Assembly (NCBI GenBank): GCA_015075405.1
Contig: JABTUK010000005.1
Span: 372,001 to 436,000, forward strand
Direction: 5' to 3'
Source: Anaerolineales bacterium
GTDB lineage: Bacteria > Chloroflexota > Anaerolineae > 4572-78 > J111
DNA length: 64,000 nt
Shown here: one piece after another, positions 1 to 8,401 of the stretch
Numbering within the stretch: position 1 is the stretch's first letter
Layout: every line of letters starts with the position of its first letter
Notes under the pieces: model-generated
What the model was told of the DNA's origin: nothing
The model's database searches: none
The model's input: the letters and a program-made list of their open reading frames with translations, nothing else
Made by a program: the position numbers and the translations under genes

Positions 1-660
1 GTCCATTACCTGCGCAAGAAGATGGCGGCGGAAGAGGTGGTAGCTGCGATTGAGGCGCTGGGCTGCCGGGCTGTGGCGGTCAAGGCGAACCTGGCCGAGG
101 CTGAGCAAATTACGGCCATGTTTGATGAGATCGAAGCTAGGGTGGGCCGCTGCGATATTTTTGTGGGCAATGCCGCCAGCGGCACCCCGCGTGATGTGCT
201 GGACGTGAGCGATAAGCATTGGGACTGGACCATGGATGTCAATGCCCGCGCTATTTTGCGCTGCGTCCAGCGGCTTGCGCCGGGCATGGCCGAGGCGGGC
301 TGGGGCCGGATTGTCAACATCACCAGCCCCGGCAGCACCCGTGTTTTGCCCCACTACGGCGCGATTGGCCTATCCAAAGCCGTGGTTGAATCGTTGACCC
401 GTTACCTGGCGGTTGACCTGGCTCCCAAAGGGATCATTGTCAACGCCGTTTCGCCCGGCCTGGTCGCCACCGACGCCGTAACCGCTTTTCCCATTGATTT
501 GCAAGCCACCTTTGAATATGCCCAAAGCCGCACCCCTACCGGCCGCCTCGTCACCCCAGAGGATGTGGCTCGGATTGTCGCCTTCCTTTGCTCCGACGCC
601 GCCGCTATGATCGTCGGGCAGACAATTACGGTGGATGGTGGATATGGGCTTCTGGCTTGA
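1..660 (+). CDS. fabL: FabL-like enoyl-ACP reductase / SDR oxidoreductase, 5' end outside window
   Basis: This is a short-chain dehydrogenase/reductase whose N-terminus lies before base 1; the frame is open from the first base. The NAASG segment, the HWDWTM segment and the C-terminal GQTITVDGG match the FabL (enoyl-ACP reductase III) branch. The active-site region reads HYGAIGLSK, which gives a Tyr-x6-Lys pair, the spacing used by enoyl-ACP reductases, instead of the Tyr-x3-Lys of ordinary SDRs. Known family role: NAD(P)H-dependent reduction of trans-2-enoyl-ACP in fatty-acid elongation. The N-terminal Rossmann glycine motif is not in the window. The 3' end overlaps the cobS start by 26 bases, so the two are probably co-transcribed. 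A different SDR substrate cannot be excluded. Confidence 0.75.
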   Translation, partial: VHYLRKKMAAEEVVAAIEALGCRAVAVKANLAEAEQITAMFDEIEARVGRCDIFVGNAASGTPRDVLDVSDKHWDWTMDVNARAILRCVQRLAPGMAEAGWGRIVNITSPGSTRVLPHYGAIGLSKAVVESLTRYLAVDLAPKGIIVNAVSPGLVATDAVTAFPIDLQATFEYAQSRTPTGRLVTPEDVARIVAFLCSDAAAMIVGQTITVDGGYGLLA

Positions 661-1384
661 CTTCGCTTTGGCCTGGCGACTGCTGACTATTATTCCGCTA
701 CCTTTTATTCCTGCTGACCCCCAACGTCCGGCCGGGCTGGCAGCGGCTTATTATCCGCTGATTGGTCTGATGTTGGGGCTGCTGCTGGCCGGAGCGGGCC
801 AGCTTTTGTTTTTTCTCTTCCCGGTTGGCCTGGCAGCGGCATTGTTGTTGGCTTTGTGGGCCGGATTGACCGGCCTGCTCCATCTCGACGGGTTTATGGA
901 TAGCTGTGACGGCCTGCTGCCGCCGCGCGACCCAGCCCGGCGGCTGGAAATTATGAAGGACAGCCGGGTGGGTGCGTTTGGGGCGATTGGGGTTGGCCTG
1001 CTGCTGCTGGTCAAATTCAACGCCCTGGCGGCCCTGCCAGTGGATTACCGGGTGACCGGCTTGATCGTCATTCCGGTGCTGGCGCGTTGGGCCGTGACCT
1101 GGGCTATGGTTCGCTATCCACTGGCCCGCCGGGAGGGAACCAGCGTCTTTTTTAGCGCCGGGTTGGGCTGGCCGCAGGTTATCGTTGCTTCGGCCATTGC
1201 TGCTGCTACGGCTGTAGCTGGGCTGGGCTGGCTGGGGCTGCTGCTGGGCGGAATCGCCTGGCTGGTGATGACCCTGATTTCAGCCCTGGCCATGGCTCGC
1301 ATTGCCGGCCTCACCGGTGATGTCTACGGCGCTATTTGCGAAACCGTCGAGACGGCGCTGCTGCTGGCGTTGGCGCTCAGGTAG
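635..1384 (+). CDS. cobS: Adenosylcobinamide-GDP ribazoletransferase (cobalamin synthase)
   Basis: CobS joins adenosylcobinamide-GDP to alpha-ribazole (phosphate) in the last steps of cobalamin assembly, in the cytoplasmic membrane. The 249-residue protein is strongly hydrophobic with about six membrane segments. It carries the two family signatures: HLDGFMDSCDGL followed by KDSRVGAFG near residues 83-117, and GLTGDVYGA near residues 226-234. Length is normal for the family. The ATG at 635 overlaps the upstream SDR; an in-frame ATG at 644 is an alternative and neither has a clear ribosome site, so the start is uncertain. The 3' end overlaps the convergent nitrilase gene by 8 bases. No other cobalamin gene is in the window. 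Confidence 0.9.
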   Translation: MVDMGFWLDFALAWRLLTIIPLPFIPADPQRPAGLAAAYYPLIGLMLGLLLAGAGQLLFFLFPVGLAAALLLALWAGLTGLLHLDGFMDSCDGLLPPRDPARRLEIMKDSRVGAFGAIGVGLLLLVKFNALAALPVDYRVTGLIVIPVLARWAVTWAMVRYPLARREGTSVFFSAGLGWPQVIVASAIAAATAVAGLGWLGLLLGGIAWLVMTLISALAMARIAGLTGDVYGAICETVETALLLALALR

Positions 1385-2111
1385 GGACAGTTTTTTCAAT
1401 GAGTTCTTGGGTGTCGGTGTCAATAATCAAGATGCCTTCATTTTTATCGTTGAGTTGCCCTACCAATAAGCCTTTGTTATTCCAAATTGATGTTTTCCCG
1501 GCACATTCAGAACCATCGGCTTGGCCAATGCAGTTTGACATTAATACTGTCATTGAATATTTACGAGCAATGTCAGCTAACCGGTTAATGGCTTTGTCAA
1601 TCCCATTCACAAATTTGGCCACACTGGCTACATAAACTTCTGCGCCACTTCTAAAAGCGTTCTCGGCGTGTTCGGGAACTGATAATTCATAACAAATGGC
1701 CGGGGCAATACAGGGTTTGTTACCTATTAAATCCATAGAATTTTGTCCACCCACAAAGAACTCTTCTTCATCCGGGTGTAAATACTTTTTTGAATAAGTT
1801 TGTCTGGCCTGGTGTGGTTGAAAAATAAGCATACTAATGCAGATGCCGCTATTACTTTTTGTTGGTACCCCAACTCCAATTGTTATCTGCTGAGTATCGG
1901 CAATCTTTTGGAAAACGTCAAACCGGCTATCGTTTGGATGTGTCACCAATTCTTTTGACAGAGTGGGTTCATAACCGGTCAAGGATAGTTCAGGAAAAAT
2001 AACGATGGCTGCGCCATTGGCAACGGCCAGGTCAATTAATTTTTTGTGATTATCAAGGTTACTTTGAATGTCACCTTTGATCGGTCTTGTCTGGGCTACA
2101 CAAATTTTCAT
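1377..2111 (-). CDS. Carbon-nitrogen hydrolase (nitrilase superfamily)
   Basis: A 244-residue cytosolic amidase or nitrilase-type hydrolase. The Glu-Lys-Cys triad is visible: Glu in FPELSLTGYEP (about residue 41), Lys in YSKKYLHPDEEEFF (about residue 109) and Cys in PAICYELSVPE (about residue 140). The family hydrolyses amides or nitriles through a cysteine thioester; substrate cannot be read from sequence. AAAGGATGG upstream of the ATG at 2111 is a reasonable ribosome site. The coding sequence looks clearly more AT-rich than its neighbours, which may mean recent acquisition. It converges on cobS with an 8-base overlap and is followed upstream by a two-component pair with no obvious link. Confidence 0.8.
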   Translation of the reverse strand: MKICVAQTRPIKGDIQSNLDNHKKLIDLAVANGAAIVIFPELSLTGYEPTLSKELVTHPNDSRFDVFQKIADTQQITIGVGVPTKSNSGICISMLIFQPHQARQTYSKKYLHPDEEEFFVGGQNSMDLIGNKPCIAPAICYELSVPEHAENAFRSGAEVYVASVAKFVNGIDKAINRLADIARKYSMTVLMSNCIGQADGSECAGKTSIWNNKGLLVGQLNDKNEGILIIDTDTQELIEKTVPT

Positions 2112-2145
2112 TTTGCCATCCTTTTTAAGCGGAAAGCGCCTTAGC

Positions 2146-4077
2146 TCATCGCCTCTCGAGGACCTCGCGGATTTTAGAGGCCAGCTTGCCCAGCGAAAAA
2201 GGTTTGGGGAGAAATTCGATCTCGGCGGTCAGCAAGCCACGCCGAACCACAGAGTCGCTGGTATAACCGGAGATAAAGAGGACTTTCATTTGGGGATAAA
2301 GCTCCTTCAACTGCTCGGCTAACTCCCGGCCGCTCATTTGGGGCATGACCACATCGGTCAGCAGCAAGTCAATCTCGCCCTCATGCTGCTTAACCAGGGC
2401 TAATGCCTTGTCGCCAGCGTTGGCCTCCATCACGGTGTATCCTTCGGCCTGCAACTCTCGCTGGACCAGATGGCGCACCATCTCATCATCCTCAACCAGC
2501 AAGATGGTTTCAGTGCCAGTACGCGTGGATAGTTGAGTTGGGGGCGGCGTCAACGGGGTGGCCGGGCTTTCTGTAGCCGGCAAATAGATCTTAAAGGTGG
2601 TTCCCTGGCCCGGTTCACTGTAGACGGTGATGTGGCCGCCGCTTTGCTTGACAATGCCATAAACGGTGGCCAGCCCCAAGCCGGTCCCTTTGCCTTGCTC
2701 CTTGGTGGTAAAGAAAGGCTCAAAAATGCGAGCCAGGGTCGGTTTATCCATCCCGTGACCGGTATCGGTTATCACCAGCAACACACAAGGGCCGATGGGG
2801 ACTTCCAGGTGGGTTTGGGCATAACTGGCATCAACATAAACATTGTCGGTTTCAAGGATTATTTGGCCGCCGGTCGGCATGGCATCGCGGGCGTTGACAA
2901 CCAGGTTCATAATCACCTGTTCCATCTGGCCGGGATCGGCGATGATGGACCACAGCCCCGGCTGAAGGACGGTCGAGAGGGTGATGTCCTCACCGATCAG
3001 CCGGCCCAACATCTTCTGTAGATTAGCCACCAGTTCATTCAGATCAAGGACGGTGGGGGCCAGGACTTGCTGGCGGCTGAAGGCCAGGAGTTGCCGGGTT
3101 AAGGTGCTGGCCCGTTCGCTGGCCCGCCGGATCTGATTCAGGTCCGCCAGGAGCGGGTCTCCGGCAGGGATCTGGTCTTGCATCAGGGCGCAGTAGCCCT
3201 GAATGACGGTGAGCATGTTATTAAAGTCGTGGGCCACCCCGCCGGCCAGGCGGCCAATGCTCTCCATTTTTTGAGCATGGCGCAACTGGTCCTCCAGTTT
3301 GGCCCGGGTTTCTTCCGCTCGCTTGCGCTCGGTAATATCCTCTTTAACGGCCAGAAAGTGGGTAATCACGCCATCGGCGTTTTTTATCGGCGAAATAGAA
3401 GCGGATTCCCAATAAAGCTCACCGTTCTTTTTCTTGTTATAAAACTCACCCCGCCATTCTTTGCCGGCGGTGATTGTTTTCCACAATTGTTGGTACACTT
3501 CCGGGGGGGTATGGCCCGATTTTAGGATTTGGGTGGTTTGCCCCATCGCTTCATCCAGGGTGTAGCCGGTAGTTTCAGTGAAGCGGGGGTTGGCATACTC
3601 GATCCGGCCCTGGATGTCGGTAATCACAATCATATTGGCGCTCTGCGCTACGGCCTTAGACAGCTTACGCAGTTCTTCCTCGGCTCGCTGGCGCTCTCGC
3701 CAATTTTCCGCCTCGTGCAAGGCTCGTTTGACCGCCGGGACCAGACGCGACAGCTTCTGCTTGAGGACATAATCAGTTGCGCCTTCGGTCAGCCCTTCAA
3801 TGGCGGCGTCCTCCCCCAGGGTTCCGGAGACAAAAATAAACGGCACATCGGGGCATACTTCTTGGGCTAGGCGCAGGGCCGACATGCCATCATACGTGGG
3901 TAGATGGAAATCTGCCAGGATAATCTCAATGTTGTCCTGTCGCAGGGCCTTATCAAATTCAGCGCGAGTTTGAACATGGGTGATTTGACATGTTAGCCCT
4001 GCGGCTTCAAGTTTGGCCTGAACAAGTTCGGCGTCGGCCGGGTCGTCTTCCAGATGTAGAATGTGGATTAGGCCCAC
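2146..4077 (-). CDS. Hybrid sensor histidine kinase (REC-PAS-HisKA-HATPase-REC)
   Basis: A soluble 643-residue hybrid kinase with no membrane segment. Domains in order: receiver 1 (residues 1-120, phospho-acceptor Asp56 in ADFHLP, phospho-switch Lys in DYVLKQ), PAS/PAC (about 140-265), dimerisation/phosphotransfer (His in GGVAHDFNN, about residue 290), HATPase (N box VNARDAM, G boxes DTGHGM and GKGTGLGLA, about 395-510) and receiver 2 (about 525-640, Asp in LLTDVVMP). The AHDFNN form is typical of PAS-containing hybrid kinases that sense through cytosolic domains. Start is a GTG at 4077 preceded by AAAGGAAA. It follows the single-domain regulator at 4121-4573 by 43 bases, which suggests one phosphorelay operon. 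Signal unknown. Confidence 0.9.
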   Translation of the reverse strand: MGLIHILHLEDDPADAELVQAKLEAAGLTCQITHVQTRAEFDKALRQDNIEIILADFHLPTYDGMSALRLAQEVCPDVPFIFVSGTLGEDAAIEGLTEGATDYVLKQKLSRLVPAVKRALHEAENWRERQRAEEELRKLSKAVAQSANMIVITDIQGRIEYANPRFTETTGYTLDEAMGQTTQILKSGHTPPEVYQQLWKTITAGKEWRGEFYNKKKNGELYWESASISPIKNADGVITHFLAVKEDITERKRAEETRAKLEDQLRHAQKMESIGRLAGGVAHDFNNMLTVIQGYCALMQDQIPAGDPLLADLNQIRRASERASTLTRQLLAFSRQQVLAPTVLDLNELVANLQKMLGRLIGEDITLSTVLQPGLWSIIADPGQMEQVIMNLVVNARDAMPTGGQIILETDNVYVDASYAQTHLEVPIGPCVLLVITDTGHGMDKPTLARIFEPFFTTKEQGKGTGLGLATVYGIVKQSGGHITVYSEPGQGTTFKIYLPATESPATPLTPPPTQLSTRTGTETILLVEDDEMVRHLVQRELQAEGYTVMEANAGDKALALVKQHEGEIDLLLTDVVMPQMSGRELAEQLKELYPQMKVLFISGYTSDSVVRRGLLTAEIEFLPKPFSLGKLASKIREVLERR

Positions 4078-4120
4078 TGTGTGCTTTTCCTTTCGTTCCC
4101 GGAGTAAGAAGTTTTGAGGG

Positions 4121-4573
4121 TTATGTTGTTTTTATGCTACCCGGCGGTGGTTCGTTGATCAGCGCCCAGAATATGCCAATCTGTTTAACAGCTTCGATAA
4201 ATTCGCTGAAGCGTACCGGCTTTACCACATAGGCATTGGCGCCCAGCTTATAACACTCTTCCAGGTCTTGCGACTCTCTCGAAGAAGTCAGGATCACTAC
4301 AGGGATAAGACGCATGGCCTCGTCCCGCTTGAGTTGCTGCAAAACTTGAACGCCGTCTAATTTAGGCAGTTTGAGATCAAGCATAATTACAATCGGGTGT
4401 CCAGCCGGACGTTGCGCAAAAGCTCCCCGGCGGTACAGATAATCCAGCGCCTCCACCCCGTCGCGGGCGACCACAATCTCGTTGGTCAGGTTGTATTCCT
4501 CCAGCGCAGCCAGGGTCAGCTCAGTATCATTGGGGTCATCTTCAACCAGCAGAATACGTTTCAGTGTATCCAT
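4121..4573 (-). CDS. Single-domain response regulator, Rcp1-like
   Basis: A 150-residue receiver-only protein with no output domain. Acidic pocket VEDDPND, phospho-acceptor Asp in MLDLKLPKLDG, Thr/Ser in LTSSRE and Lys in VVKPVRF are all present. The arrangement, including the long loop before the Asp and the C-terminal extension, resembles cyanobacterial phytochrome partner Rcp1 and similar regulators that work in phosphorelays. The frame is open further upstream to 4654, but the ATG at 4573 has GTAGGAG at a good distance and begins the conserved receiver strand, so I chose it. It lies 43 bases before the hybrid kinase on the same strand. Confidence 0.88.
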   Translation of the reverse strand: MDTLKRILLVEDDPNDTELTLAALEEYNLTNEIVVARDGVEALDYLYRRGAFAQRPAGHPIVIMLDLKLPKLDGVQVLQQLKRDEAMRLIPVVILTSSRESQDLEECYKLGANAYVVKPVRFSEFIEAVKQIGIFWALINEPPPGSIKTT

Positions 4574-4952
4574 AGTTATACTCCTACTTTTAAGCCCAGC
4601 CTGCTGCAAGTCCAATTTGCCAGTGGGGTGATGGCAGGCCCCGAAGCAAATCACAAAAGGCCAGCAGATAAGGTTAACTGCATTATACCATTACCGGATA
4701 CTAAAAATAAAAAGAGCGTGTTGCCTGAATCTTTTATTATGGAAGGGACCGGATAAGAGAAGTACAACGGAGGGGTTCAGCCGTTTGCATAGTATGAGCC
4801 AAGCAAAATGGCTGCAAATGTGGAAACTTCCTTAAGCTTTTATTTTACAGATGTCACCCCCACCTCAGGTTGGGTTTACCTCTCCGTTGATGGTAACCAG
4901 CCGGAGCAGGAGGTCCAGTTTCTTATAAAACTGCCGCGCGTGGAGAAGGGTT
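4574..4952. other. Intergenic stretch without a supportable gene
   Basis: Upstream region of the response regulator. A 77-codon open frame on the plus strand from 4808 has no recognisable domain and runs antisense into the cyclase remnant. I saw no strong repeat or terminator here. Confidence 0.4.
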
Positions 4953-5108
4953 TCAATCAGAGCTATACTCGTCCATCCGGTCTTCCCCTTCAAACACTGC
5001 AACAGCCCGCACCGGCGAACCGGTTCCGCCCCGAATCCTGAGCGGCAGGCCGAGAAACACCGGCATCCCGCTGAAGATTTCCTGGCTCAAATCAATGATT
5101 TCAGTCAT
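4953..5108 (-). pseudogene. Cyclase-family (kynurenine formamidase-like) remnant with internal deletion
   Basis: The first 18 codons (MTEIIDLSQEIFSGMPVF) match the beginning of PF04199-type cyclases. The frame then passes directly into LPLRIRGGTGSPVRAVAV, which looks like the very C-terminal strand of the same family. The roughly 150-180 residues between, including the HxGTHxD metal site, are absent. The reading frame is intact but only 51 residues long. This looks like a collapsed gene left by an internal deletion. The judgement rests on recognising both ends by eye. Confidence 0.55.
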
Positions 5109-5264
5109 CCCTACCAACCCTGCTAGAAGTATACCAGTGCAGCGGAGGTTCAGCAAGACCACTGTCTTTTCGCCAGAATTTGGCCGGTTTCCACGAAACG
5201 CAGGGAATGGGGGCAGGAGGGGAGGGGTTAATTTTTCAATTTCTTTTAAGCATAGGGTAGTAAA

Positions 5265-5353
5265 CTCAGTATATCCAATTTTCGAGGAGTGAGGCACGCC
5301 TACGTGCCGAACAGAGCCGCACGAGGGCGTGCTGGCTCCTCAAATTTGGATTT
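5265..5353. repeat. MITE-like element copy 1 (A subtype, worn right end)
   Basis: The left end CAGTATATCCAATTTT and the inner palindrome (GAGGCACGCC...GGCGTGCTGG) match the other copies at 12286, 15799 and 28379. The right end stops at TTTGGAT and lacks the CTACTG terminus. No target duplication is visible. It lies between the cyclase remnant and the DUF362 gene. Confidence 0.65.
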
Positions 5354-5386
5354 AAAGATAAGGATAAGTTAAAGCGGGAGGGTCCA

Positions 5387-6373
5387 ATGAACCGACGCAC
5401 ATTTTTGAAAGCTTCAACGGTCTTAGGTAGTGCGGCCTTGCTGTCGCCCTGGTTCAAACTTGCCCCGGTTGCTGCCAGTCAGGTGGCCTTTGTCAAAACC
5501 CAGGATCGGGCGGTAGGAGTCAAAAAGGCGCTGGATTTGCTGGGTTTTAGCGGGGTTAAAGGCAAACAGCTTTTTCTCAAGCCCAACTTTAACAGCGCCG
5601 ATCCTGCCCCCGGCTCGACCCACCCCGACACCCTCAGCAGCTTGATTCAGGCTTTACAAACCCTGGGCGCGGGGCGCATTACCGTAGGCGACCGGAGCGG
5701 CATGGGTAACACCCGCGCCGTGATGGAGCAAATCGGCGTCTTCCGCATGGCCCAGGAGCTTGATTTTGAGGTTGTTGTCTTTGACGAGTTAGCGGCTGAT
5801 GATTGGCTCCTCCAGCAACTACCCGACAGTCATTGGCAGCAAGGCTTTGCCATTGCCCGGCCGGTGCTGGAGGCCGAGGGCGTGATTCAGACCTGCTGCC
5901 TCAAAACCCATCGCTTTGGCGGGCACTTTACCCTCTCGCTCAAAAATTCGGTTGGCCTGGCGGCCAAGCGGCTGCCGGGCCAGGGCTACAACTATATGAG
6001 CGAACTGCATAGCTCGAGCCACCAGCGCCGGATGATCGCCGAGATCAATACCACCTATCAGCCCGACCTGGTGGTTCTGGATGGGGTGGAGGCCTTTGTC
6101 GAAGGGGGGCCGGACCAGGGTAAAAAGGTCAATGCCAATGTAATATTGGCGGGCGCCGACCGGGTAGCCCTGGACGCGGTGGGCGTGGCGGTGTTGCGCT
6201 ATTTTGGCGCCACTCCGGCGGTTAGCCAGGGGGCCATCTTTGAGCAGGAGCAGCTTGCCCGCGCCGTCGAATTGGGGTTGGGCATTGACAGCCCGGCCAA
6301 GATTGAGCTGCTCACCGGCGACCCCGCCAGCACGGCCTATGCCAAACAGATTCAGGAAATTTTACAGCCGTGA
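5387..6373 (+). CDS. Tat-exported DUF362 domain protein
   Basis: A 328-residue protein with an N-terminal twin-arginine signal (NRRTFLKAS then a hydrophobic run to about residue 30), so it is probably folded in the cytoplasm and exported. The rest matches DUF362 (PF04015): KPNFN near residue 66, a TCCLKTH segment near residue 170 and SLKNSVGL near residue 188. DUF362 proteins often accompany iron-sulfur proteins but their activity is not established. The start at 5387 follows GGGAGG at a good distance. The MITE-like element at 5265-5353 lies directly upstream. The 3' end overlaps the convergent NnrS-like gene by 12 bases. Confidence 0.85.
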   Translation: MNRRTFLKASTVLGSAALLSPWFKLAPVAASQVAFVKTQDRAVGVKKALDLLGFSGVKGKQLFLKPNFNSADPAPGSTHPDTLSSLIQALQTLGAGRITVGDRSGMGNTRAVMEQIGVFRMAQELDFEVVVFDELAADDWLLQQLPDSHWQQGFAIARPVLEAEGVIQTCCLKTHRFGGHFTLSLKNSVGLAAKRLPGQGYNYMSELHSSSHQRRMIAEINTTYQPDLVVLDGVEAFVEGGPDQGKKVNANVILAGADRVALDAVGVAVLRYFGATPAVSQGAIFEQEQLARAVELGLGIDSPAKIELLTGDPASTAYAKQIQEILQP

Positions 6374-7525
6374 GGGGCTGGCGATTTTTTTTGGCGAGGC
6401 GTCCCTGGTCGCCTGATGAACCGCCCGCACGGTGTTGGCCATAAACACCAAGATAGCCACCACGTTGAGCAGTCCACCCCACTGGCGGGCCGGCAGCCAG
6501 ATCATCAAATCACCCCCCACCCGGAGTAGGAGGGATAGGTGCAGCAGGGCCAGATGGCTGTAAAACAGGGAGGAAAAATTCATCGGTTTGCCCAATACGG
6601 CCGGGAAAATAATGGGGGCATGGCCAAAGATCATAGCCATAACAAAGCCAAGAAAGACCGTATGCAGGCTGGCATCGTAGGCCAGCCCGGCCGTAACCCC
6701 GCCATAAAACAGCGCCAACAGCCCGCCCAACCCCAGCCAAACGTAGCCAGTCAGCAAACAAAGAGCAATAAAGCGAGTCAGGCCGGTTTTGCGCACGGTG
6801 TAACGGGCGATGTCATAGCGCAGCAGCCACCCCGCCAGGGCGACAAGGCCCACGCCGGCCAGCCGCATCCCGCTATCTAAATGGAACAGGGTTACGGCCA
6901 GCCCTACCAGAAAAATTGCTACGGCTAACTGAAAAAGCTGCTGAACTTTACCCGACAGTCGCAGCACCCGGTTTAGTTCCAGCCGTTCCCCGGCAATGGT
7001 CAGGGTGAGAAAGCCCAGCCACCACAGCACAATCTGGTAAACCGGCCAGCCAAACAGCCACAACAGGTTGCCAACCAGCCACAGCAGCGCCCCCAGGGCC
7101 ATTGTTACGGTAAAGGGCGCCAGTTGCAGCCGCAGGATCAAGCCAAAGACAACCACCAGCATCAGGCTGCCCAGGGTGATGAGCAGGGGGCCGGGCAGGC
7201 CGGTCATTCCTATCAGTAGGGCCAGCCCGCCCAGGCCGGTCAGCAGGGGGCCAAGATATGCCCAGGGACGGCCCAGGGCCACCGCTCGCTCCACGCCAAT
7301 GACCGTCCCCAAAAAACCGCCGATAATCAACGGGCCATGACTCATCGGCAGGGTTGGTTGCAGGAGCGGTAAAGCCCAACCCAGGCGCAGCAGCCCGGCC
7401 CACAAGGCGGCCAACAAAGCGGCCATAGCCATAGCCATCAGGGGAAAAGGGCCAACCCGTCGAACCCTTTGCAAAAAAGCGACCCTTTTTGAGTTTGGAT
7501 TCTTATCTTTATCTGCGACAACCAC
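6362..7525 (-). CDS. NnrS-like polytopic membrane protein
   Basis: A 387-residue protein with about eleven or twelve membrane segments and a short cytosolic N-terminus. The late segment SLHTVFLGFVMAMIFGHAP, with two histidines in the membrane, resembles the haem/copper-binding helices of NnrS proteins, which are linked to nitric-oxide stress in other bacteria. The assignment is by eye and the exact function is unknown. The GTG start at 7525 follows GAGGTG. A small cysteine-rich protein gene ends 38 bases upstream, so the two probably form an operon. Confidence 0.6.
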   Translation of the reverse strand: MVVADKDKNPNSKRVAFLQRVRRVGPFPLMAMAMAALLAALWAGLLRLGWALPLLQPTLPMSHGPLIIGGFLGTVIGVERAVALGRPWAYLGPLLTGLGGLALLIGMTGLPGPLLITLGSLMLVVVFGLILRLQLAPFTVTMALGALLWLVGNLLWLFGWPVYQIVLWWLGFLTLTIAGERLELNRVLRLSGKVQQLFQLAVAIFLVGLAVTLFHLDSGMRLAGVGLVALAGWLLRYDIARYTVRKTGLTRFIALCLLTGYVWLGLGGLLALFYGGVTAGLAYDASLHTVFLGFVMAMIFGHAPIIFPAVLGKPMNFSSLFYSHLALLHLSLLLRVGGDLMIWLPARQWGGLLNVVAILVFMANTVRAVHQATRDASPKKIASPSRL

Positions 7526-7563
7526 TGCAACACCTCAGTTAAAACGAGGATCTGGCGGCGAGG

Positions 7564-7767
7564 TTATGAAGAGAGGGGCGGGGCGGGCGCAAGTTCTTCG
7601 GCTCCGGCCAGCTTCCCGGCCAGGCGATCCGGCTGGTGAATCAGCATGGGCAGGCATTGGGAGCAAATCCAGGCCGGGCGACCAGCGTAACGCAGGCTAA
7701 CCAGCGGAATAATTGTTTCAGGACGATTACAATTGAGACATTGACAGACGGCTTGATTTTCAGCCAT
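7564..7767 (-). CDS. Small two-CxxC (zinc-ribbon-like) protein
   Basis: A 67-residue protein with CLNC near residue 10 and CSQC near residue 35, which is the spacing of a small zinc ribbon, followed by a Pro/Ala-rich tail. TTGGAGG precedes the ATG at 7767. I do not recognise a named family. It is the first gene of a likely two-gene operon with the NnrS-like membrane protein, so a metal or redox partner role is possible but not shown. Confidence 0.65.
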   Translation of the reverse strand: MAENQAVCQCLNCNRPETIIPLVSLRYAGRPAWICSQCLPMLIHQPDRLAGKLAGAEELAPAPPLSS

Positions 7768-7921
7768 AATAGAGAGCCTCCAAAGGATTTTTTATTATGA
7801 AAATTCTAACACGATGTGCGCCGTCTGGCAGTGACTTTTGTCACAATTTATCAATAGATTTTCAATCGAAGGTGTTTCAAATCAGTTGTAGGACTAGCTG
7901 TTAGCTTATCCCAAATCAGCC

Positions 7922-8401
7922 ATGATTAGACAGGTAGACATCCGCCAGCCCGATATTGCCCACCGAGTTCACGCCCTGCAACAAGCAGCCTACACCGTCG
8001 AAAGCCAACTAATTGGCTACCCGGATTTGCCGCCTCTCCGGGAGACCAGGGCAGATTTGCAGCACTCGGCGGAACAATTTCTGACTTATGAGGAGGAAGG
8101 GCAAATTGCCGGGGCAGTTTCTTATGTTCGACTGGATGACACGCTGGATATCTGCCGGCTGGTGGTCAGCCCGGCCTTCTTTCGACGGGGCATCGCCGGA
8201 AAACTGCTTAAAGCTGTCGAAACCGGCGAGCCGGGCATCCGGCAAATCACCGTTTCAACCGCTGAAAAGAATCTGCCGGCGGTAACTTTGTACCAGAAGT
8301 ATGGCTACCAGGTAGTCCGGCGAACCGTGCTGGCAGACGGCTTGGTTTTGGTTGAACTGCGAAAGCAAATCGGCGGATCAGCAGCGACTATTTCCAGGTA
8401 A
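7922..8401 (+). CDS. GNAT family N-acetyltransferase
   Basis: A 159-residue single-domain GNAT protein. The acetyl-CoA binding signature is RRGIAGKLL near residue 87, preceded by the ICRLVVSP strand and followed by TAEKNLPAVTLYQKYGYQ, the usual helix and strand of the family. The substrate is unknown. No strong ribosome site is seen before the ATG at 7922. The 3' end overlaps the convergent membrane protein gene by 14 bases. Confidence 0.85.
   Translation: MIRQVDIRQPDIAHRVHALQQAAYTVESQLIGYPDLPPLRETRADLQHSAEQFLTYEEEGQIAGAVSYVRLDDTLDICRLVVSPAFFRRGIAGKLLKAVETGEPGIRQITVSTAEKNLPAVTLYQKYGYQVVRRTVLADGLVLVELRKQIGGSAATISR

Noticed and set aside
4808..5041. 77-codon plus-strand frame
   Set aside because: No recognisable domain, no ribosome site, and it overlaps the cyclase remnant on the other strand.
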